Shown in pieces: positions 17,149-23,765 of a stretch of 26,387 nt of DNA; the first letter of the stretch is position 1, and each line of letters opens with the position of its first letter. A program made the translations under genes and the position numbers. The notes beneath the pieces were generated by a model that had not been told where the DNA came from, made no database searches, and saw nothing but the letters and a program-made list of their open reading frames with translations. The DNA lies in NCBI GenBank assembly GCA_035288225.1, contig DATEAT010000068.1:1-26387 (forward strand), given 5' to 3'. The DNA is from RBG-16-64-43 sp035288225. Lineage in GTDB: Bacteria > Chloroflexota > Anaerolineae > Anaerolineales > RBG-16-64-43.

Positions 17149-18154
17149 CTCTCAACTCCTCGATCCTCATCGCGCCCAGGTCGCTCTGCCCCAGCCCCAT
17201 ATCCCGGCCGGCGCGGAGATACGGCAGATCATCGGGATGCAATCCGAAAAGCGTGGCCGCATAGCTGTCGGCGGCCACGATATCGGTCGAGAGGATCAGC
17301 GTGTCGGCCTGGCGTACATCGGCCAACGAGCCGCCGCTCGGCCCGTGGGCCATCAACATACGCACGGCGTCCACGATCGTGAGCGCCGGCCGCACGCGGC
17401 TGGCCAAGTCCGCCAGGCGCTGCCCAATCGCCTGATGCATCAAAGGGCGGTCGCGGATCACTCCCATCAGGTTCTTCATGCCCAACGTCAGGCGAGCCAG
17501 GCTGTGATGCTTGGCGATGGGAACGTTGATCAGCACGTCCGCATTGAGCACGTCATCGTAGATCTCGAGCGCGTGCAGGTCGCGGCCCTGTGGCAGGTCG
17601 GTGGCCACATACTTGAACGAGCGCATGAGGTGCATCTCGCCGCCCGCCGCCTGCACCTGCGCCTCGATGCCGCTGATCGCATAGGCTTGCTCGGCCGACC
17701 CGCCGAAGGGGGAGTCCATCACCGTGACCTGCGCCGCGCCGGCGGCTAGGCACTGTCGCACAAGTTCGCCCACAACCCAAGGATTGGTGGTTGCGGCGTA
17801 CTCATACGAGTGGTAAGCCACGCAGATATTGGGTTTGATGACCACGCGCGCTCCAGGGTGGACAAAGCGCGGCATGCCCCCCAGTGCAGCCAATCCCTGG
17901 CGCACCAGATGCTCGGGCGTGGGGCCTCGAGCAACGACCAAGTCCGGATATGAGACTGCAGTAGGCGGCGCTTGGGTCGGCGCCGCTTGTGCCGGAAGGA
18001 AAGGTGTGACTGAAGCGGGCAGGGGGACGAGCGTGGGCGCTGGGGAGGAGGCGAGTGGGTCGGGCAGGGTGTTCGCGATCCGCATGCAGGCGGCGCCTCC
18101 AATGCCGATGCCCAACAGCCGGAGGAAAGCTCGGCGCGTCATTGGGGCAGGCAT
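17138..18154 (-). CDS. Tat-exported DUF362 domain protein
   Basis: 338 residues. The N-terminus 'MTRRAFLRLLGIGIGGAACM' is a twin-arginine signal (R7-R8), with C23 as a possible though poor lipidation site. A Pro/Ala/Thr-rich linker (about 30-70) leads into a DUF362 domain: 'RVVIKPNICVAYHSYEYAAT', 'NVPIAKHHSLARLTLGMKNL' and a final 'IVAADSYAATLFGLHPDDLP'. DUF362 proteins are often fused or adjacent to ferredoxins; their reaction is not established. Tat export suggests a folded, perhaps cofactor-bearing protein outside the membrane. An AGGAGA Shine-Dalgarno precedes ATG 18154 by six bases. It is first in a two-gene operon with the membrane polyferredoxin, which likely exchanges electrons with it (inference). 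Confidence 0.9.
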   Translation of the reverse strand: MPAPMTRRAFLRLLGIGIGGAACMRIANTLPDPLASSPAPTLVPLPASVTPFLPAQAAPTQAPPTAVSYPDLVVARGPTPEHLVRQGLAALGGMPRFVHPGARVVIKPNICVAYHSYEYAATTNPWVVGELVRQCLAAGAAQVTVMDSPFGGSAEQAYAISGIEAQVQAAGGEMHLMRSFKYVATDLPQGRDLHALEIYDDVLNADVLINVPIAKHHSLARLTLGMKNLMGVIRDRPLMHQAIGQRLADLASRVRPALTIVDAVRMLMAHGPSGGSLADVRQADTLILSTDIVAADSYAATLFGLHPDDLPYLRAGRDMGLGQSDLGAMRIEELRVGA

Positions 18155-18289
18155 CGTGGCTCTCCTATCTTGCCTCGCGATTCATATGGCGACTTCCCAC
18201 AGAACAGGGAGCGCTGGCCGATCTCGACCCACTGGTGACCGGGAAGCCCAAAGTCCGCTCCCGCACAGGGGGCATTGGCCCACCTCCAC

Positions 18290-18318
18290 ACAATAGCTGC
18301 GTGGAGCGCACGCGGCAA
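18290..18318 (-). promoter_or_regulatory. Possible promoter of the DUF362 operon
   Basis: On the minus strand TTGCCG (18313-18318) and TATTGT (18290-18295) are 17 bp apart, four of six matches each. It would leave a leader of about 130 nt before ATG 18154. By itself the match is weak; the position is what favours it. Confidence 0.35.
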
Positions 18319-18477
18319 TGACCTTTGACAATATCCAAACCGGGAAGGATGTCATCGTCCGACCTCGACCACCGATCCCCGCCTGCAGTGGCCATGGTTT
18401 CTTCCACGGTGATTGCGACCCGGCCTGGAATGCTCGGCCATACTGCATACTCAAAAGGTGGTTTTCTGCGAATTGCA

Positions 18478-18512
18478 CCATGGGAACGCACTTCGCGGAG
18501 GCGTTCCCATGG
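18478..18512. repeat. Perfect 12-bp inverted repeat in intergenic DNA
   Basis: Arms CCATGGGAACGC (18478-18489) and GCGTTCCCATGG (18501-18512) flank an 11-base loop. No U-tract follows on either strand, so it is not a standard terminator. It lies about 90 bp upstream of the -10 box of the longin-like gene and could be an operator or an RNA hairpin. Confidence 0.6.
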
Positions 18513-18603
18513 GTCAACTTCTGCGCTCGCGGAGTCACAGCCCGGGCGCCCCAGGCATTGGGTGCGGCGATTGCCGGTGAGGTGCCCATTCGATTCGCCA
18601 TTG

Positions 18604-18609
18604 TATAAT
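18604..18609 (+). promoter_or_regulatory. Perfect -10 box before the longin-like gene
   Basis: TATAAT at 18604-18609 lies 33 bp before ATG 18643. No good -35 hexamer is seen 16-18 bp upstream, which suggests that an activator is needed or that recognition relies on the -10. Confidence 0.55.
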
Positions 18610-18642
18610 AGCCGGCATCCCCAAACTCGGCGGAGCGGCGTA

Positions 18643-19731
18643 ATGCCAGGCTGGCGCGATCGCCTCAAACATCGGCGACCCAAGATAAAAGACTCGCAAG
18701 CGACCACGGCGGATGAAGCCAAGACCGTCCGCATTTCGCCGCGCGAGCTGCCCGCGGAGCTTGTTGGGCGCCCCGAGTCGGATGCCACTCGAACCGAGGA
18801 AGAATCACTCGAGCCCGGGCCACAACCCGCGGGCGAGGAGAGGCCTGCGGAAGATAGATCGGCGGGCAGGACAGTGGCGATGCCGGGCAGTGTGTTGCGT
18901 CGGCCGAGGCCTGGCGGCAGGCCCGCACCAGCGAGCGACGAGGAGTCGGCGGCCGCGAGCAGCGAGAGCGCTGCCGCGGGTGAAACACCGACCGTCGTGC
19001 TGAAGATCGCCTACCAAGCCCAGCGCTTCCCAGCGGGCGAGCAGCCTCCGGCCGCCCCGCCGCGACCCACGCCGAAAGACCTCCCCGCTCCAGGTGAAGG
19101 CAACGAAGCGAAGCGATCGCGGGAACAGGCCCTTGTCCAGGCGCGCGAGCGCCTGAACAGCGTACAGGAGAAGATCGGCCGCATCGCCGAGGAGTTTGCC
19201 GAGGGTCAGGTGAACCGCGCCCAGTTCCAGGAGCTCTTCGACCACTACCAGCGCGAGCGGCGCACGATTCTGGCGTGGATCGACACCACGGCCGAGGTAC
19301 CCAATTGGCGCGAATTGGCAGCCGAAGGGCGAAGCATGATTATCCGCCGCCAACACAAAGCGCGCGTCCTGGGATACGCCATCTGCGAGCAGCAATCGGG
19401 CCTACCCCTGCGCAGCATCGGCATGTTCGAGGAGGATCCGGAGTTGGTGGTGCCGATGCTCACCGCCTACCGCTCGGCTACGGAGGAAATCTTTGGGGCG
19501 GGCATGCGCTCGACCGAGATCGAGGGCGGCCGCTGGTTGTGTTTCGTGGCCGGCGAGTTTACCATGCTGATGGTCCTGTTCAGCAACGAGCCGGCACGCA
19601 AGGACCTGGAAGGCCTCGACGAGCTGCTGCGGACTTTCGAGCGGATGAACCGCTACATCCTTCGTCGGCACCCGATCCCGCCCGATGATCTCTTCCTGCC
19701 CTATCGCTTCTACATCGACAGCCCAAAGTAG
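18643..19731 (+). CDS. Longin/roadblock-like protein with disordered N-terminus
   Basis: 362 residues from ATG 18643, chosen for its GGAG Shine-Dalgarno (18632-18635) and the -10 box just upstream; the frame is open further 5' but without a plausible start signal. Residues 1-155 are low-complexity, rich in Pro, Glu, Arg and Ala, hence probably disordered. Residues about 155-215 ('IGRIAEEFAEGQVNRAQFQELFDHY', abbreviated here) form helices resembling a short SHOCT-like or coiled segment. Residues about 230-345 have the pattern 'GYAICEQQSGLPL', 'ELVVPMLTAYRSATEEIFG', 'GRWLCFVAGEFTMLMVLFSN', which fits a roadblock/longin alpha-beta fold, the type that binds small GTPases. The Rab-like GTPase gene begins 21 bp downstream. 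I infer that this is its regulator or scaffold. The fold call is by pattern only. Confidence 0.6.
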   Translation: MPGWRDRLKHRRPKIKDSQATTADEAKTVRISPRELPAELVGRPESDATRTEEESLEPGPQPAGEERPAEDRSAGRTVAMPGSVLRRPRPGGRPAPASDEESAAASSESAAAGETPTVVLKIAYQAQRFPAGEQPPAAPPRPTPKDLPAPGEGNEAKRSREQALVQARERLNSVQEKIGRIAEEFAEGQVNRAQFQELFDHYQRERRTILAWIDTTAEVPNWRELAAEGRSMIIRRQHKARVLGYAICEQQSGLPLRSIGMFEEDPELVVPMLTAYRSATEEIFGAGMRSTEIEGGRWLCFVAGEFTMLMVLFSNEPARKDLEGLDELLRTFERMNRYILRRHPIPPDDLFLPYRFYIDSPK

Positions 19732-19752
19732 GTTGAGGCGCCGACGCATTCC

Positions 19753-20313
19753 ATGTCATCCATTCCCGTTTTCAAAGTCCTGATGGCCGGCGACGGCGCG
19801 GTCGGCAAGACCTCGCTTATCCGCCGCTTCTGCGAGGGCAAGTTCGAAGAGTCGCGCGTCAGCACGATTGGCGTGGACTTCCAGACTCAACGGGTGGAGC
19901 TGCCCGGCGGCACGGTCAAACTCTCGATCTGGGATATGGCCGGGCAGGACCGCTTTCATGATATCCGCCAGGGTTTTTACCGCGGCAGCCGAACCGCGGC
20001 TCTGGTTTATGATGCCAACGCCCCGGTCACGTTGCAGAACCTGCCTCGCTGGCGCGAGGAGATCCTGGCCGTCGTTCCTGATCTGCGCTTCGTGGTGGTG
20101 GCCAACAAGGTAGACCTGCTGACCCAGGGCATGGCGTCGCCTTCTACCAGCCAGGCACCGCCGAGCATTCGCGCCGGTCGGACCTTTGCCGCGTCGATCG
20201 GCGCGGGGTTCGTCCCCACGAGCGCCCTCAGCGGCACCAATGTTCCACAGCTCTTCGAACAGATGGCCAAAATAGCCCAGGCTCACACGCAGGCCGGCTC
20301 CGGCGCTCGCTGA
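19753..20313 (+). CDS. Rab-like small Ras-superfamily GTPase
   Basis: 186 residues with all five G motifs: P-loop 'GDGAVGKTS' (13-21), switch I 'TIGVDF' with T38, switch II 'WDMAGQDRF' with the catalytic glutamine Q65, 'NKVD' (118-121) and 'TSALSG' (156-161). The switch I 'TIGVDF' and the following 'FYRGSRTAALVYDA' resemble eukaryotic Rab more than MglA, which has an altered switch region. Unlike Rabs it lacks a C-terminal cysteine for prenylation, so it should be soluble or recruited by a partner. An insertion at about 127-140 (Ser/Pro-rich) follows the NKVD helix. Bacterial Ras-like GTPases often sit beside roadblock proteins, matching the gene upstream. The process it controls is unknown. 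Confidence 0.92.
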   Translation: MSSIPVFKVLMAGDGAVGKTSLIRRFCEGKFEESRVSTIGVDFQTQRVELPGGTVKLSIWDMAGQDRFHDIRQGFYRGSRTAALVYDANAPVTLQNLPRWREEILAVVPDLRFVVVANKVDLLTQGMASPSTSQAPPSIRAGRTFAASIGAGFVPTSALSGTNVPQLFEQMAKIAQAHTQAGSGAR

Positions 20314-20493
20314 ACCCCGTCGAGCGAGAGACGCCGGGTGCAGCCAAGGCTGCGGGCAACCTGCCCGGGACCTTGAGCACGCCATAGCCCGGGAGTTGGG
20401 TCGTTCCGCAAGATCCAAAGGCTGACGAGCTTCCCTCCGTCACGAGGAGGGGCCGCAGCCCAGCCCGATGCAACACCACGCCGAGGCACAATA
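20314..20493 (+). promoter_or_regulatory. Structured leader before the MFS gene
   Basis: This 180-nt stretch is rich in paired elements: GCAGCC/GGCTGC (AA loop), CCCGGG repeated so that two copies pair across 18 nt (near 20370-20400), and CCCTCC/GGAGGG around 20435. It contains GGGCAACC, reminiscent of part of the SAM-clan riboswitch core, but other consensus blocks are missing. It may be an unrecognised regulatory RNA or only a terminator/leader mixture. Confidence 0.3.
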
Positions 20494-21765
20494 GTGAAGC
20501 TGCCGCACTGGTCGGTGGCGCCCGAAGGCACGCCGCCGACTCAACGCAAGAACTTCCTCAACGTCCAGATCGATGGGATCGGGGTTGGCCTGGCCGCGGC
20601 GTCGGCGCCGTTCCTCCCGGTGTTCCTGGCACGCATGGGCGCCTCAAACCTGGAGGTCGGCCTGCTGACCGCTATGCCGGCTCTGACCGGCCTGCTGCTT
20701 GCGCTGCCGGTGGGCCGCTTCCTCCAAGCGCGCCGCAGGATCGTGCCGTGGTTCAGCCTCTCGCGGCTGCTGGTCATCTCGGCCTACGCGTTCACCGGTC
20801 TGGCACCCTTCGTTGTTCCGCAGAAGTCGCTGGTCGCGGTGGTGCTGGGCATCTGGGCAATAGCCACATTGCCGCAAACCGCCCTCAATGTCACGTTCTC
20901 GGTCGTAATGAACGGCGTGGCCGGCCCGCGCGGGCGATACGATTTGATGAGCCGCCGCTGGTCGATCCTGGGGTTCACCACCGCCGTTGCAGTGGCTGCA
21001 GCGGGCAAGGTGCTCGACCTGCTGGCCTTCCCGGTCAACTACCAGGCGGTGTTCCTCGGCCTCTCGTTGGGCGGCCTGATCAGCTACTACTTCTCGTCGC
21101 ACATCGACCTGCCCGCGGCTGAGCCCACGCCAGCCTCGCCCGGTGCAGGGCTGAGGGCACGGCTGCGGGAATACGTCGGCCCGGTGTTGCGCGAGCGAGG
21201 CTTCGTCTCGTTTGTCCTCAAGCGCTTCGTGTTTCTCACCGGCACCTCGCTGGCCACGCCGCTCTTTCCGCTCTACTACGTTCGCGTCGTGAATGCCTCC
21301 GACTGGTGGATCGGGTTGATCAATACGGCACAAATGGCCGTTGTGCTGTTCGGCTACCTTTTCTGGGCCCGCCAATCACGCCGGCATGGGTCGCGCTTCG
21401 TTCTTCTGGCAAGTACTCTGGCCATCGCGCTTTACCCGGCGCTCACTGCCGCGAGCACACGGGTGGAAATTATCGCGATCATCGCGGGCGTGGCAGGGGT
21501 TTTCCAGGCGGGAATCGACCTGGTCTTTTTCGACGAGTTGATGCGCACCGTTCCCCCGGCTTACACTGCAACCTTCGTCTCGATGGCGCAGATGCTGACC
21601 TACCTCTCAGCGATGGTGGCACCGCTCTTGGGGACTCTCCTGGCCGACCGGATCGGTTTGGCGGGGGCGCTGGTCATTGCGGCAGGTGTGCGCCTGCTGG
21701 GCTTTGTGCTATTTGCACTTCCGTCGCGGCCGGGCAACTCGATTGAGGCATCGGTGGCGGCTTAG
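20494..21765 (+). CDS. Major facilitator superfamily transporter
   Basis: 423 residues with about twelve transmembrane helices in two halves, the standard MFS layout. 'GVGLAAASAPFLPVFLARMG' is helix 1, 'LEVGLLTAMPALTGLLLALPVGRFLQARRR' (abbreviated family A-motif region) spans helices 2-3, and a second half begins near residue 240. The charged cluster 'GRFLQARRR' corresponds to the loop 2-3 motif. The start is GTG at 20494, with GAGG (20483-20486) seven bases upstream. Helix 11 region 'TYLSAMVAPLLGTLLADRIG' resembles transporters whose substrate is unassigned. Nothing nearby reveals the substrate. It lies 180 bp behind the GTPase gene and may have its own regulation through the leader. Confidence 0.88.
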   Translation: MKLPHWSVAPEGTPPTQRKNFLNVQIDGIGVGLAAASAPFLPVFLARMGASNLEVGLLTAMPALTGLLLALPVGRFLQARRRIVPWFSLSRLLVISAYAFTGLAPFVVPQKSLVAVVLGIWAIATLPQTALNVTFSVVMNGVAGPRGRYDLMSRRWSILGFTTAVAVAAAGKVLDLLAFPVNYQAVFLGLSLGGLISYYFSSHIDLPAAEPTPASPGAGLRARLREYVGPVLRERGFVSFVLKRFVFLTGTSLATPLFPLYYVRVVNASDWWIGLINTAQMAVVLFGYLFWARQSRRHGSRFVLLASTLAIALYPALTAASTRVEIIAIIAGVAGVFQAGIDLVFFDELMRTVPPAYTATFVSMAQMLTYLSAMVAPLLGTLLADRIGLAGALVIAAGVRLLGFVLFALPSRPGNSIEASVAA

Positions 21766-22050
21766 CCTCCCTCAGAGAAGGTCCGGTGACTGGCGAATCC
21801 CTCGGAGCGATGGATGGGCCCCATCAGCTTCACGCGAGGAGCACGATCCTCGGCGGAGTTTACGTTATCGCGCGCGGGCCGTCCGTGATTTGTCGGTCAG
21901 CGCAGGCTCCAGGGGTCTCAGTTCATTCCGCGACTCACGACGGTTTTCTGGTGAATGCGCTGGACCTTGGAACCACTCGTCAGCAATGGGTCGCTGCGAG
22001 AGAGGGTCCATTTGCCATCGAAGCGTGCCAGGAGAATGACGTCGCGGGGA
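21766..22050. other. Intergenic region, nothing recognised
   Basis: This 285-bp stretch lies between the convergent ends of the MFS gene and the small membrane protein gene. A 96-residue frame (21786-22076) has no recognisable motif, and its composition is unlike the neighbouring genes. I see no terminator with a U-tract. Confidence 0.4.
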
Positions 22051-22476
22051 CTAGCGGGAATTGTAGGAGGCGATGATTTGGCCGAGGCCGATCCCGCTTC
22101 CGGTGATCATCGCCATACCGGTAAGGATGACGCACGCCGTTTGCCAGTGGAGCGCGGCAAGGGCGAACAACCCGAGCGGCAGCGCGCCGCCAAATTGCTG
22201 ATCGTACATGCGCGCGTCTAGAACGAGCACATAGCTGGCCCAGGCGGTGACGACCAGGCCCGCGATCAAAGTTGGGACGATGATCAGTAGCAACGTCGGA
22301 ACCTGCCGGCGAGTAATCACCGGGGCCTCGCTGAACTCGATAGATTGCACGAAGGCTTCCACCTCCGGCCACCTTAGCCCGGTGCGTTCGCACAATTGGG
22401 CAATCACCTGATTGCGATCCTGGCCATGCGCCAGTTCGCGGACAACGAATTCGGTGAGCGCAGGGTCGTCGAGCAT
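22051..22476 (-). CDS. Small two- or three-helix membrane protein, unknown function
   Basis: 141 residues from ATG 22476, chosen because 'MLDDPALTEFVVRELAHGQD' starts a clean amphipathic domain, whereas the upstream extension of the frame looks noncoding. Residues 1-46 ('RNQVIAQLCERTGLRWPEVE') look like a small helical, helix-turn-helix-shaped cytoplasmic domain. Then come hydrophobic segments at about 58-85 and 98-136, forming two or three transmembrane helices, ending 'IIASYNSR'. Similar short proteins with an N-terminal helical domain and a membrane tail are common hypothetical proteins; I do not recognise the family. A minus-strand TATACT (22545-22550) may be its -10 box. It is divergent from the dehydratase operon, with 188 bp between starts. 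Confidence 0.65.
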   Translation of the reverse strand: MLDDPALTEFVVRELAHGQDRNQVIAQLCERTGLRWPEVEAFVQSIEFSEAPVITRRQVPTLLLIIVPTLIAGLVVTAWASYVLVLDARMYDQQFGGALPLGLFALAALHWQTACVILTGMAMITGSGIGLGQIIASYNSR

Positions 22477-22631
22477 CGAGGCATCCTGTGGACCGAGTTT
22501 ACGCCATCCCGCCGGCGCGGTTGGCGTCCCATGACAGGTGACCGAGTATACCGTGGCCCGTCTTCCTTGTACGAAAGTGCCGCTCCGCGAGGGTGAAATG
22601 GCAGACGGGCCGGTGATTACTCCCGCGCCAC

Positions 22632-22646
22632 ATCCTATGCTAGGAT
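22632..22646. promoter_or_regulatory. Inverted repeat overlapping a possible -10 box
   Basis: ATCCTA-TGC-TAGGAT is a perfect six-base inverted repeat with a three-base centre, 18 bp before the first possible start of the dehydratase operon. The centre contains TATGCT (22636-22641), a plausible -10 box. A repressor bound here would block the promoter. Confidence 0.4.
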
Positions 22647-22664
22647 AGAGAGAGCCGAGGTCGA

Positions 22665-23765
22665 GTGGGAGGAAGTGTGGGCGCACTGCCCGCCATTGCA
22701 CCCCGCGCCGAGGTCATCCGCCACCACAGGCAGCAGGGAGGCCAGGTGGCTGCGGTCCTGCCGGTCTATGCCCCGCGGGCGCTGTTGCGCGCCTATGGTT
22801 TCCTGCCGGTCGAGGTCTGGGGGCCGCCTGGGGTGCGCACCTCCGACGGCGCCAGCCACCTTCAGCCGTATGTGTGCTCGATCGTCCGCAACGCGCTGTC
22901 GTTTCTGCTGAGCGGCGGGCTCGACTCGACCGATTTGATTCTGGTTCCTCACGCCTGCGATTCTCTGCAAGGCCTGGGGAGCATCCTTCTCGACTTCGTC
23001 AAACCCCGTCAGCCCGTTGTGCCCCTCTACTTCCCACGCAGCGATGGAGCGGGTGCCCAAGGGTTCCTGGCCGAGGAATTGCGCCGCCTCGCAACGCGCA
23101 TGGGGGAAATCACCTCACGCGCGCCGGCAGCAGACGAGATTCTCCAGTACGTGGTGGATGAGGAGACGGGCGATCGGCTTCTCCTTGAATTGCATGAGGC
23201 GCGGCGGCAACTGCCTCTGACCAACGCGGACTTCTACCGGCTGATTCGGTCGCGCGAATACCTGCCGCGCGAGGCTTTCGAAACCGCCGCCCGCCAGGCC
23301 CTGACCATGCGGCAGCCCGACGCCGCCCCCGCAAGGACATTGCTCCTTTCGGGTGTCGTGCCCGAACCCACGTCGCTCATGGCCGCGCTGGATGAGCGCC
23401 AGGTGCAGATTGTGGCGGATGACACCTTGTGCGGCCGCCGGCGAGTGTGCCCGCCGGGCAGGAGTTCCGATCCGTTTGAGCGTCTTTCCCAAAGTTGGCT
23501 GGGCGGCCCGCCCGACTCGACGCGCGGGTCGTCGCTGGCTGCGCGCTCCAACTATCTGGTGAGCCGGGTGAAAGCAAGCGGCGCGCGCGGCGTCGTTTTC
23601 CACATGGTCAAGTTCTGCGAACCCGAACTGTTCTATCTGCCTTCGCTGCGCAAAGCGCTGCAACGCGAAGGAGTCCCATCGGTCGTGCTCGAGGTGGATT
23701 TGAATGACGCACTTTCGCAGCAGGTGCTCACGCGGCTGGATGCGCTCTTGGAGATGATTCCATGA
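22665..23765 (+). CDS. 2-Hydroxyacyl-CoA dehydratase/benzoyl-CoA reductase-like subunit (HgdB/BcrC type)
   Basis: 366 residues from GTG 22665, or 362 from GTG 22677; GAGG and GGAGGA precede the two respectively, both closely spaced. The sequence has the family's cluster-binding cysteines in order: C71 ('YVCSIVRN'), C98 ('VPHACDSLQG'), C256 ('ADDTLCGRRR') and C318 ('HMVKFCEPE'). Proteins of this family bind a [4Fe-4S] or double-cubane cluster and use a single low-potential electron from an ATP-driven activator to dehydrate 2-hydroxyacyl-CoA or reduce aromatic thioesters and related compounds. The next two genes encode the partner subunit and the activator, each overlapping its predecessor. The substrate cannot be told from sequence. 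Confidence 0.88.
   Translation: MGGSVGALPAIAPRAEVIRHHRQQGGQVAAVLPVYAPRALLRAYGFLPVEVWGPPGVRTSDGASHLQPYVCSIVRNALSFLLSGGLDSTDLILVPHACDSLQGLGSILLDFVKPRQPVVPLYFPRSDGAGAQGFLAEELRRLATRMGEITSRAPAADEILQYVVDEETGDRLLLELHEARRQLPLTNADFYRLIRSREYLPREAFETAARQALTMRQPDAAPARTLLLSGVVPEPTSLMAALDERQVQIVADDTLCGRRRVCPPGRSSDPFERLSQSWLGGPPDSTRGSSLAARSNYLVSRVKASGARGVVFHMVKFCEPELFYLPSLRKALQREGVPSVVLEVDLNDALSQQVLTRLDALLEMIP

Larger units (their letters stand above)
18155..18642. other. Divergent intergenic region (488 bp)
   Basis: It separates the DUF362 gene (minus) from the longin-like gene (plus). It holds a candidate minus-strand promoter (18290-18318), a 12-bp-arm inverted repeat (18478-18512) and a perfect -10 box (18604-18609). 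Open frames crossing it show no known motif, so I call no gene here. Confidence 0.6.

Noticed and set aside
18325..18642. Upstream extension of the longin-like protein (start at 18325)
   Set aside because: The extension contains the -10 box and the inverted repeat, looks noncoding, and a well-placed Shine-Dalgarno favours ATG 18643.
21786..22076. A 96-residue frame after the MFS gene
   Set aside because: Irregular composition without domain features, and it overlaps the end of the small membrane protein gene.
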